Source: Chromatiales bacterium (GTDB lineage Bacteria; Pseudomonadota; Gammaproteobacteria; Chromatiales; Chromatiaceae). Taken from it: a stretch of 13,558 nt of DNA. The notes beneath the pieces were generated by a model. The model saw nothing but the letters and a program-made list of their open reading frames with translations. It did not search any database and had not been told where the DNA came from. The stretch covers positions 1 through 13,558 of the forward strand of contig JAHEIA010000020.1 of assembly GCA_024639625.1 (NCBI GenBank). Reading direction: 5' to 3'. This document shows positions 8,045 to 13,558 of this stretch, piece after piece (positions within the stretch are counted from its first letter, which is position 1; each line of letters opens with the position of its first letter). The position numbers and the translations under genes were made by a program.

Positions 8045-8847
8045 TGCCCGAAGGCGACACGATCTTCAAGCTGGCCGGTTACCTGGGTCCGCATCTGACG
8101 GGGCGCCGGATTATCGCCGGGATGGCTCGAACAACGCATCCCGTCGACTTGGCAGGCAGCCGTATCGGCAAGGTGTTTGCCGAGGGCAAGCACCTGTTTA
8201 TCGCGCTCGATCAGGATCGATTGTTACGCAGTCACCTGGGCATGTGGGGCTCCTGGCACGGATATGCGCCGCATGAGCCCTGGCGGAAGCCCCGCCGGCA
8301 AGGATCTATCATCCTGAATACCGGCGAACGCGTGTTTGTCTGCTTCAATGCAGCACAGGTCGAGGTCCTGCGCAGCCGCGGTGTACGCCGACGCGTGCTG
8401 GATGTGGCGCTCGGCCCCGACCTTTTGGCAGATCCCGTGGAGTACCGGATGATTGTGTCGCGGGCCTGGGGTCTGGTCGCCGGCGAAACGCCGATCCTGG
8501 ATGTGCTGCTGGACCAAAGGATAGCCTGCGGCATCGGCAACGTATACAAATCGGAACTGCTGTTCCTGGCAGGTGTGCATCCAGAATGCCCGTTGAAAAA
8601 CCTGACCGAGGACGATCTGCTCCGAATCTACCGCCTGGCGAGCCGGCTGATGCGGGCCAATATCCAAGGTGGTCCCCGGGTTACCCGTCAGGCCCGCGAC
8701 CAGGCAGGCAAACTCTGGGTTTATGGACGTCGGGGGCGACCCTGCCTGCGCTGCGATGCCGTCATTCGCTCGGCGAAGTTGGGCCTAGGGCTGCGTTCGA
8801 CCTATTGGTGCCCGAACTGCCAGTCCCCTGAGTTCGCAAAAAATTAG
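8044..8847 (+). CDS. Nei/Fpg-family DNA glycosylase/AP lyase
   Basis: This 267-residue protein removes oxidised bases and cleaves the backbone by beta/delta elimination. The N-terminus MPEGDTI supplies the catalytic Pro2 and Glu3, and MPEGD- is typical of the endonuclease VIII (Nei) branch rather than MPELPE- of Fpg/MutM. Lys49 in EGKHL is the likely conserved DNA-contacting lysine. The helix-two-turn-helix region contains DQRIACGIGNVYKSE followed by a conserved AGVHPE. A C-terminal zinc finger has Cys234, Cys237, Cys256 and Cys259, with the conserved arginine in LRSTYWCP. The ATG shares its A with the Lhr stop codon (TGATG), so translation is probably re-initiated. Nei-type genes adjacent to lhr are known from actinobacteria, supporting a shared repair role. 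Exact base preference cannot be read from sequence. Confidence 0.95.
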   Translation: MPEGDTIFKLAGYLGPHLTGRRIIAGMARTTHPVDLAGSRIGKVFAEGKHLFIALDQDRLLRSHLGMWGSWHGYAPHEPWRKPRRQGSIILNTGERVFVCFNAAQVEVLRSRGVRRRVLDVALGPDLLADPVEYRMIVSRAWGLVAGETPILDVLLDQRIACGIGNVYKSELLFLAGVHPECPLKNLTEDDLLRIYRLASRLMRANIQGGPRVTRQARDQAGKLWVYGRRGRPCLRCDAVIRSAKLGLGLRSTYWCPNCQSPEFAKN

Positions 8848-8896
8848 ATTCGCCAGCCACGGTGGGTTAGAGGTGCTTTCGCCGAAGGGGCAGGCG

Positions 8897-8926
8897 CGCT
8901 TCCTGGCACCCTCCTCGGACCGAGCT
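8897..8926 (+). repeat. 30-bp dispersed repeat, copy 2
   Basis: This is the partner of 1657-1686, 26 of 30 identical, same orientation. This copy contains the short palindrome CTCGGACCGAG (8915-8925), which is imperfect in copy 1. It lies in the 179-bp spacer between the glycosylase and membrane protein genes. Confidence 0.45.
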
Positions 8927-8959
8927 GTCGCGAGCCCGCCCGCACTGTACCGGCTTCCG

Positions 8960-8988
8960 TTGACAGCGGGGCTTCGAGACCGCAATCT
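8960..8988 (+). promoter_or_regulatory. Candidate promoter for the membrane protein-cytochrome pair
   Basis: An exact -35 consensus TTGACA (8960-8965) is followed after 17 bp by CAATCT (8983-8988), which keeps only the A2 and T6 of a -10 element. Start would be near 8995, about 30 nt before the ATG at 9027. The location in the only sizeable gap before the pair supports it; the weak -10 keeps confidence low. Confidence 0.25.
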
Positions 8989-9026
8989 CCCGGAGACCCG
9001 AGAAACGAAAGTGGGCCCACACCATC

Positions 9027-9695
9027 ATGCTAGACCTGTGGACCGTGCTCGTCCCGATCCTGCTGGCTGACATCATCAACCCGGTGCTGTTTGCCTTCAT
9101 GGTTTACACCGTTGGCACGGACCGGCCCTTGATCAATTCAAGCGCGGCCCTGCTCGGCCACACGGTCTCTTATCTTGGCTTCGGCATCGCTCTGGCCTTC
9201 GGGTTCGAGGCCATTACGGACCGCCTGGCCAACCCGAAGCCTTTCGATTACGGTCTCGGTCTGCTGATCGGCTTTCTGCTCCTCTGGGTTGCCTGGCGAA
9301 CCCGTAGCGGAAATCAGAAGAAACGTCCCGAACCCCAGGTGGAACGATTGTCGCCGCTGAAGGCGTTCGGTATCGGCGCCATTATCAACATCGTCGGTTT
9401 GCCTTTCGCCCTACCCTACTTCGCCGCACTCTACCAGATCCTCAAGGCTGACCTGAGCGTGATCGATTCGATTATGCTGCTCGCGGGCTATAACCTGGGC
9501 TATGCCCTGCCCTTTCTAGTGGTCCCTGCGCTGGCCCTGGTGCTGGGGGAAGGCAGTCGACCAGTGTTGGCGCGCATCAACGAAAAGGTGGATCGCGTAA
9601 GTGCCTACCTCATGCCGCTGATGCTCGGTTTGGTGGGTATCGTGTTGGTGATCGATGCGATCCGTTACTTCGTGATCGGAGAGGGCCTGTTGTAG
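9027..9695 (+). CDS. Six-TM membrane protein, GAP/LysE-like family
   Basis: This 222-residue inner-membrane protein has about six hydrophobic segments (roughly 5-29, 38-60, 74-91, 111-136, 147-173 and 192-216), with a basic loop at 91-110 likely facing the cytoplasm. The first segment has the INP motif (17-19) and the fourth a NIVGLP motif (121-126), giving the two three-helix halves seen in the GAP/Sap and LysE/CcdA-like transporter superfamily. It has no cysteine at all, so it is not a thiol-redox CcdA/DsbD protein. A transport role is inferred from fold class only; substrate unknown. No strong Shine-Dalgarno precedes the ATG. The following cytochrome gene starts 32 bp after its stop, suggesting co-transcription and a shared envelope function. 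A LysE-type exporter or an uncharacterised membrane protein are alternatives. Confidence 0.75.
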   Translation: MLDLWTVLVPILLADIINPVLFAFMVYTVGTDRPLINSSAALLGHTVSYLGFGIALAFGFEAITDRLANPKPFDYGLGLLIGFLLLWVAWRTRSGNQKKRPEPQVERLSPLKAFGIGAIINIVGLPFALPYFAALYQILKADLSVIDSIMLLAGYNLGYALPFLVVPALALVLGEGSRPVLARINEKVDRVSAYLMPLMLGLVGIVLVIDAIRYFVIGEGLL

Positions 9696-9727
9696 GGCCT
9701 CCTGCTATCGGAGTCTGGATTACAGCG

Positions 9728-11803
9728 ATGAAGAAGCCAGTAGACCGGCAGCCCTCCGTCCGTGTGACGTCACGGGCACTGCTTGTGTTGTTGCTCGCCC
9801 TGCTCGCAGCTTCGGGTAGCGGCGCGTCACCCATCGACTCCCTCCTCGTGGACCCGGAAGAGGCCTACCGCGCACTGGATATTCGTGTCACCGGCGGCGC
9901 CGCCCCAGGATATGTCAACGATCGTACATGCAGCCATTGTCACGCGGAGATCTATCGGAGCTTTCAGTCGGTGGCGATGGCTAAGTCCTTCTACCGGCCG
10001 ACCAGCCGCGCACCCATCGAGGACTTCGACAACAACCATTTCTTCCACCCCCCTTCGCAACGACATTATGAGCTATCGGTTCGCGATGGAGAGTACTGGT
10101 TCCGACGCTGGCAGGTCGACGACGCAGGCGAGCCGATCAACGAGTTCGAGACCAAGGTTGACTGGGTTCTGGGCTCCGGCAACCATGTACGCACCTACCT
10201 CTACCAGAACGAATCCGGCGAGCTTTATCAACTGCCGTTGGGCTGGTATTCGCAAGAAGGAAAATGGGAGATGCAGCCGGGTTACGAGGCGGCTCGGCAC
10301 CTGGGTGTTTCGCGCCAGATCCGCCGCCCTTGCATGTTCTGCCACAATGCCTACCCCGATGTACCTAAGGGCAGCGATCAGCATCTGGAGCCCCACCGAT
10401 TTCCCAAGGACCTCCCCGAGGGTATCGGCTGTCAGCGCTGTCACGGTCCCGGAGACGCCCATGTGCGCACCCTGCTCAGCGGCGTAGCGGACCTCGAGAA
10501 GATTCGCTCCAGTATCGTCAATCCGGGCAAGCTGAGCCCTCAGAGGCGCGATGATGTCTGCTTCGAATGTCATATGCTGCCGGCAGTTGCGGTGACCCCG
10601 ATACGCCGTTTCGAGCGTGCGGACTACTCGTTCCGTCCTGGACAGGACCTGGCCGAGTATATGGTCGTCTACGACATCAGGGAAAGCGGCAAGGATCCCG
10701 GCGAGCGCTTTGAGATCAACCACCATCCTTACCGTCTGCGCCAGAGCCGGTGCTATGCCGAAAGCGGGGGGGAACTCAGCTGCCTGACCTGTCACGACCC
10801 CCATCGCAAGATCCCGCCGGAGCAACGGGCCGAACACTACCGGAGCAAGTGCCTGGGCTGCCATCAAGAATCTTCCCATCCCCCGCCGGCGGATGCCGAA
10901 GACGGCGTTGAGTCCCGGATGGGGCTAACCGACTGCGCCGGGTGCCACATGCCGGAGACGCGCACCCAGGATGTGATCCACGTGACCATGACCGATCACC
11001 GGATCCGTATCGTCGAGCAACCGCAAACGCTGCTGGCACCACTGGAGAAGACAAAACCGCAAATCGCAGAAATCCTGTTTCTCGAGCCGGAACGCGCACC
11101 CGCCGGCGATCTGGGGGAGATATACCGGATCCTGGGCGTCGTTCGTCCAAGCGAAGGGCAAGCGTCGGAGCCGATGCAGAAACTGGCTCAATTGCTCCGG
11201 AAATCGCTGGTGGCCTCGAGCATCCCCTATCTCGACCTGGTACGCGGCCTTCTCTACCGCCGCCAATATGATACCGCCCTGGAGGTCCTCGAGGCAGTGG
11301 ATGCAGCCCTTGGTGAGACCCCGCACAGCCTCGAGTGGTCGGCTGTGGCACTGCTTGGGCAAGGCCAACTCGCGGCGGCGGAACAACGTCTGCTGCGTGC
11401 CCTGGAGCTTCGACCGGAGCGGCCGGAGACCCTCTTCAACCTCGCCCTGATTCTAAATACCAACGAGGATCTGGACGCAGCGGAAAAGCGCCTGAAGCAA
11501 GCCGTGGCATTGCAGCCCAATCTATCCAAGGCCTGGCACTACCTGGGTGAGGTCAACAGCAAGGCGGGCCGCCCCGCCGCAGCGGTCGACAGCTACCGGC
11601 GCGCGCTATCGATCGACCCCACCTTTACCCGCGCCTACCTGGGAATCGGGCAAGCGCTAAAGGAAGTGGGCGACCCACGGGAAGCTCGTCGCTATCTACG
11701 ACACGGCATCCGGCATGCACGCAAGCCCGAATTGGTCGAAGCGGCATTGCGGGATTTCCCGGAGCCGAACGACGCATCCGCTGCACGTATCCCGGATTCC
11801 TAG
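9728..11803 (+). CDS. Periplasmic seven-heme c-type cytochrome with C-terminal TPRs
   Basis: This 691-residue protein begins with a signal peptide (basic start, hydrophobic stretch about residues 17-30, cleavage near SGA-SPID), so it acts in the periplasm or outside. Seven CXXCH heme sites start at Cys68, Cys202, Cys235, Cys278, Cys352, Cys375 and Cys403. This resembles cytochrome c-554-like multiheme electron carriers; catalysis is not evident. Between hemes 1 and 2 lie conserved-looking segments such as VLGSGNHVRTYLYQ and LPLGWYSQ. After residue about 500 come roughly five TPR units (about 500-668), with clear ones starting near 533, 567, 601 and 635, likely for protein interaction. An extra Cys342 lies just before heme 5. 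It needs the Ccm cytochrome maturation system. It sits 32 bp behind the membrane protein gene. Substrate and redox partner are unknown. Confidence 0.92.
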   Translation: MKKPVDRQPSVRVTSRALLVLLLALLAASGSGASPIDSLLVDPEEAYRALDIRVTGGAAPGYVNDRTCSHCHAEIYRSFQSVAMAKSFYRPTSRAPIEDFDNNHFFHPPSQRHYELSVRDGEYWFRRWQVDDAGEPINEFETKVDWVLGSGNHVRTYLYQNESGELYQLPLGWYSQEGKWEMQPGYEAARHLGVSRQIRRPCMFCHNAYPDVPKGSDQHLEPHRFPKDLPEGIGCQRCHGPGDAHVRTLLSGVADLEKIRSSIVNPGKLSPQRRDDVCFECHMLPAVAVTPIRRFERADYSFRPGQDLAEYMVVYDIRESGKDPGERFEINHHPYRLRQSRCYAESGGELSCLTCHDPHRKIPPEQRAEHYRSKCLGCHQESSHPPPADAEDGVESRMGLTDCAGCHMPETRTQDVIHVTMTDHRIRIVEQPQTLLAPLEKTKPQIAEILFLEPERAPAGDLGEIYRILGVVRPSEGQASEPMQKLAQLLRKSLVASSIPYLDLVRGLLYRRQYDTALEVLEAVDAALGETPHSLEWSAVALLGQGQLAAAEQRLLRALELRPERPETLFNLALILNTNEDLDAAEKRLKQAVALQPNLSKAWHYLGEVNSKAGRPAAAVDSYRRALSIDPTFTRAYLGIGQALKEVGDPREARRYLRHGIRHARKPELVEAALRDFPEPNDASAARIPDS

Positions 11804-11818
11804 CATCGATTGCCTCTA

Positions 11819-11864
11819 GCTATCGACTGCGCCTTCGTGGCAATCACTGCTCTCTATCGATAGC
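11819..11864. repeat. Inverted repeat downstream of the cytochrome gene
   Basis: GCTATCGA (11819-11826) is perfectly complementary to TCGATAGC (11857-11864) with a 30-nt spacer; the right arm overlaps the 10-bp palindrome CTATCGATAG. There is no T-run after it on the plus strand, so if it ends the cytochrome transcript it would be as a stabilising 3' hairpin or with Rho. It lies only 16 bp after the cytochrome stop. Confidence 0.3.
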
Positions 11865-11930
11865 GGTTCACTTCCCGTCTCTATGGCTGCCGCCACAGGT
11901 CTGTTGCGCTCCGCACTCCATGAAGAGGCA

Positions 11931-11961
11931 TTAAAAAAAGCGCCGCATAGGCGACGCAAAA
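11931..11961 (-). terminator. Intrinsic terminator of the minus-strand unit
   Basis: Read on the minus strand, GCGTCGC, a CTAT loop and GCGGCGC form a 7-bp stem with one G-U wobble (11940-11957), followed directly by seven T (11933-11939). On the plus strand the same wobble becomes an A-C mismatch and only an A-run follows, so the signal is directional. It ends transcripts coming from the small exported protein and dehydrogenase genes and faces the convergent cytochrome gene. Confidence 0.75.
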
Positions 11962-11999
11962 GGGAGGTCCACGGAAAATCAGAAGAACGGCGATCGTGC

Positions 12000-12026
12000 T
12001 TTGCGCGGCAAGGTGCGGAGCGCAAA
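12000..12026. repeat. Hairpin between terminator and exported-protein gene
   Basis: TTTGCGC (12000-12006) pairs with GCGCAAA (12020-12026) around a 13-nt loop, next to an A-run at 12024-12031. It lies in the 3' untranslated part of the minus-strand transcript. On that strand the T-run comes before the stem, so it is not a standard terminator. Confidence 0.3.
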
Positions 12027-12063
12027 AAAAATCTACCGGTCCGAGCTCACCGAGGGCTCCGCC

Positions 12064-12450
12064 CTACGACTGGCCACGCTTCAGTGTATGCAAATCAACC
12101 CCGCAGCTGCTGGTGCTCACAAAACACAGTACCGTAGACCCGTGCGTCCGGTCTGCTTCGTCACCGCGATTCGTGCCGAGGGTCGCAGGCTGAAAACGCA
12201 TCGAGTTCTGCGCTACGCGGGTAGGCCCGTCATAGTCCTTGTCTTCGTCTGCCGACTCTCTCGCCGGAGCGCCGTGTCCGAGGTAGGTCGCGGAACGTTT
12301 GCCCTCTCCCCCCGCCGTTGCATCGGGTTTCTCGTTGGTCGCAGAACCGTAAGCCTTGCCGAGATCGTGGGCATAGCCGAAAGTCGAGACCATCAACAAG
12401 GAGGCGCCCAGTGCCGATTTTATTGCTTGCTGCACAACGGTCGTGTTCAC
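12064..12450 (-). CDS. Small exported protein of unknown function
   Basis: This 128-residue ORF begins with a GTG at 12448-12450; an in-frame TAG lies five codons upstream, so it cannot start earlier. The first 27 residues look like a Sec signal peptide: MNTTVVQQAIKS, then a hydrophobic ALGASLLMVSTFGYA with cleavage likely before HDLG. The mature part is hydrophilic, glycine-rich and acidic (for example SADEDKDYDG), with two cysteines near the C-terminus. I recognise no family. The Shine-Dalgarno is weak (GGCAG, about 9 nt upstream). It starts 32 bp after the dehydrogenase stop on the same strand, and the terminator at 11931-11961 lies downstream, which supports a shared transcript. A plus-strand frame (12001-12471) covers the same DNA but lacks protein-like features. 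Confidence 0.5.
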   Translation of the reverse strand: MNTTVVQQAIKSALGASLLMVSTFGYAHDLGKAYGSATNEKPDATAGGEGKRSATYLGHGAPARESADEDKDYDGPTRVAQNSMRFQPATLGTNRGDEADRTHGSTVLCFVSTSSCGVDLHTLKRGQS

Positions 12451-12482
12451 GAGTTTCGCTGCCTACAGTAACGGGATGATTT

Positions 12483-13190
12483 TCAAGCGAGCAGGCGTAC
12501 CGATGACAGACCGCCGTCGAGATGGATGACCTGGCCGGTCATCCAACCCCACCTCCCCGTCAGTAAGTCTGCCGCAGCAGCACCGATTTCTTCCGACTGC
12601 GCAATTCGCTGCATCGGGTGGCGTTTTGCTGCTTTCTCCCGGCGTTCTTCACTTCCGGTCAACGCCGCACTCAGCGGAGTTGTCACCAGGGAGGGCGCGA
12701 TCGCATTTACGCGGATCCGGGGCGCGAGTTCAGCCGCGAGAGACCGGGTAATGCCTTCGACAGCGCCCTTGGCCGCTGCAACCGAGGCATGCAACGGAAT
12801 GCCCTGCGAAACGGCGACGGTGCTGAAGAGAACAACCGCCGGGTCGGGGGCGCGGCGCAGCGCCGGTAAGCAGGCGCGAACGGCCCGCACCGCGCCCAGG
12901 CAATTGATCTCGAAATCGCTGCGGAAATCACCATCCGTGAGACGCGAGAGAGGTTTCAACCGAATACTTCCGGGACAGTAAGCGAGTCCATCCAAGCGAT
13001 CCGGCACCCTCGGCGGCTGTGTCCCGCTGGTTGCATCCCACACGTCGTGGTTGACGCCGCTCGGTAAGTCCCCGGAGGCTTGCCGTGACCATACGGTGAC
13101 ATTGGCGGAACCCGCGAGCTGGCGTACTGCAGCGAGCCCGATTCCGGAAGTGCCCCCGACGATCAGGTAATTTCGTTGTGCCTTATCCAT
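12483..13190 (-). CDS. Short-chain dehydrogenase/reductase-like protein lacking the catalytic Tyr
   Basis: This 235-residue protein has the SDR Rossmann fold. The cofactor motif GGTSGIG lies at 12-18, and catalytic-type Asn96 (EINCLGA) and Ser123 (LFSTVA) are present, with Lys141 in place. The position of the catalytic tyrosine in YxxxK is Val137 (HASVAAAKGAVEG), and the usual NNAG motif reads YCPG (about 71-74). The C-terminal DGG of VIHLDGG is typical of classical SDRs. Classical proton-relay dehydrogenase chemistry is therefore doubtful; it may bind NAD(P) with a non-classical or regulatory role. The flanking residues are otherwise well conserved, suggesting a stable subfamily rather than decay. 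AAGG lies close upstream of the ATG. A small exported protein gene follows 32 bp downstream. Substrate unknown. Confidence 0.9.
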   Translation of the reverse strand: MDKAQRNYLIVGGTSGIGLAAVRQLAGSANVTVWSRQASGDLPSGVNHDVWDATSGTQPPRVPDRLDGLAYCPGSIRLKPLSRLTDGDFRSDFEINCLGAVRAVRACLPALRRAPDPAVVLFSTVAVSQGIPLHASVAAAKGAVEGITRSLAAELAPRIRVNAIAPSLVTTPLSAALTGSEERREKAAKRHPMQRIAQSEEIGAAAADLLTGRWGWMTGQVIHLDGGLSSVRLLA

Positions 13191-13416
13191 CCGCCTTCAT
13201 CTCTTTGCCAGCCGTTCTCCTAGCACGTTACGGTGGCGAAACATCCTTGGATCAAAACGGTACTCAGAGGCCCGGTTTTCAGCGCAGTTACGTTTCAGCT
13301 TGCCGTCGGTTAGCGACACCTCTAGCCCAACTCCACCGCTTCGCAGAATCCAGCGGAAAATACCCCAGGGAACGGTTCATCCGTTATTCCGCGCCGGCTT
13401 TAAATGTAGAAATTAC
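13191..13416. other. Probable long 5' leader of the dehydrogenase
   Basis: No credible gene is seen between the dehydrogenase start and the AT-rich island. If the minus-strand promoter below is right, this is a leader of about 220 nt. It contains two very short minus-strand ORFs (13288-13380, 30 codons; and one of 15 codons ending just before the dehydrogenase ATG) without strong ribosome binding sites. Confidence 0.4.
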
Positions 13417-13445
13417 TTTATATTTTTTTCGTTATTAATTGTTTA
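13417..13445 (-). promoter_or_regulatory. Candidate promoter for the dehydrogenase unit
   Basis: On the minus strand TAAACA (13440-13445, four of six -35 matches) and TATAAA (13417-13422) are separated by 17 bp. They lie inside an AT-rich island: 13401-13460 has only 8 G or C in 60 bases, against a GC-rich background. The -35 overlaps a direct repeat that may be an operator. Confidence 0.45.
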
Positions 13446-13457
13446 TAAAATGTTTAT
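13440..13457. repeat. Phased direct repeat, possible operator
   Basis: TGTTTAT occurs at 13440-13446 and again at 13451-13457, separated by AAAA, so the copies are 11 bp apart, one helical turn. The left copy overlaps the minus-strand -35 and a plus-strand TATAAA (13444-13449). This arrangement fits a regulator bound on one DNA face, but could also be chance in AT-rich DNA. Confidence 0.3.
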
Positions 13458-13558
13458 CATCTTCCATCGGTTGCATCTCACTCTACAGCGGAGGCCTACA
13501 ATCGATCCGGCTCCGATAGACCCAAGTACGACCCTCAAGCCAGAACAGCGTCCAGAGC
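13450..13558 (+). CDS. Possible start of a gene leaving the window (partial)
   Basis: A plus-strand frame is open from an ATG at 13450 to the right edge. A good Shine-Dalgarno, GCGGAGG (13488-13494), lies inside this frame and is spaced 6 nt from ATC at 13501, after which the frame reads DPAPIDPSTTLKPEQRPE, a plausible soluble N-terminus. The standard starts in frame (ATG 13450, TTG 13471) have no Shine-Dalgarno, and the ATG lies at or before the transcription start predicted from TATAAA at 13444-13449. So either a rare ATC start is used, or the pattern is accidental. No family can be named from so few residues. Confidence 0.25.
   Translation, partial: MFIIFHRLHLTLQRRPTIDPAPIDPSTTLKPEQRPE

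Noticed and set aside
10073..10879. 268-codon minus-strand frame opposite the cytochrome
   Set aside because: The plus strand encodes seven CXXCH motifs in frame with a signal peptide and TPRs; the antisense frame has no recognisable features.
12001..12471. 156-codon plus-strand frame opposite the small exported protein
   Set aside because: Rich in Arg/Cys/Ser with no signal or domain; the minus frame has a signal peptide, matches its neighbour's direction and has a terminator downstream.
13288..13380. 30-codon minus-strand ORF in the dehydrogenase leader
   Set aside because: Only a weak ribosome binding site and no way to judge conservation; mentioned under the leader, not called as a gene.

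Overview
The window looks like chromosomal DNA of a GC-rich proteobacterium. The gene content fits an environmental gammaproteobacterium, perhaps of the Chromatiales/Ectothiorhodospiraceae kind: a GC-ending codon bias, a rhodanese, a seven-heme periplasmic cytochrome fused to TPRs, and an ATP-dependent DNA ligase next to a full-length Lhr helicase. That taxonomic call is inference from gene style, not a search. I see no rRNA, tRNA, CRISPR, prophage or insertion sequence.

Layout. Positions 1-432 hold no convincing gene. A TATAAT-type promoter then drives a structured leader of about 160 nt and a single-domain rhodanese (610-1080, +). Next come about 970 bp without a large gene, but with a previously hidden 54-codon ORF on the minus strand (1313-1477) that has a very strong ribosome binding site, and one copy of a 30-bp dispersed repeat. 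The core of the window is a tightly packed plus-strand repair operon: ATP-dependent DNA ligase (2049-3596), Lhr helicase (3593-8044) and an Nei/Fpg-type DNA glycosylase (8044-8847). Consecutive genes overlap by 4 bp and 1 bp, so they are probably translationally coupled. They supply base recognition and strand incision, DNA/RNA unwinding, and nick sealing.

After a 179-bp gap, which contains the second repeat copy and a TTGACA-type promoter candidate, a six-TM GAP/LysE-like membrane protein (9027-9695) is followed after 32 bp by the secreted seven-heme cytochrome with C-terminal TPRs (9728-11803). These two look like one envelope redox or transport unit.

The right part runs convergently on the minus strand. 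A short-chain dehydrogenase-like protein (12483-13190) that lacks the catalytic tyrosine is followed by a small exported protein of unknown function (12064-12450), then by a good intrinsic terminator (11931-11961). Upstream of the dehydrogenase is a strikingly AT-rich island (about 13% GC over 13401-13460). It carries candidate divergent promoters, a helically phased direct repeat, and the probable start of another plus-strand gene that leaves the window and whose best-placed start codon is not a standard one.
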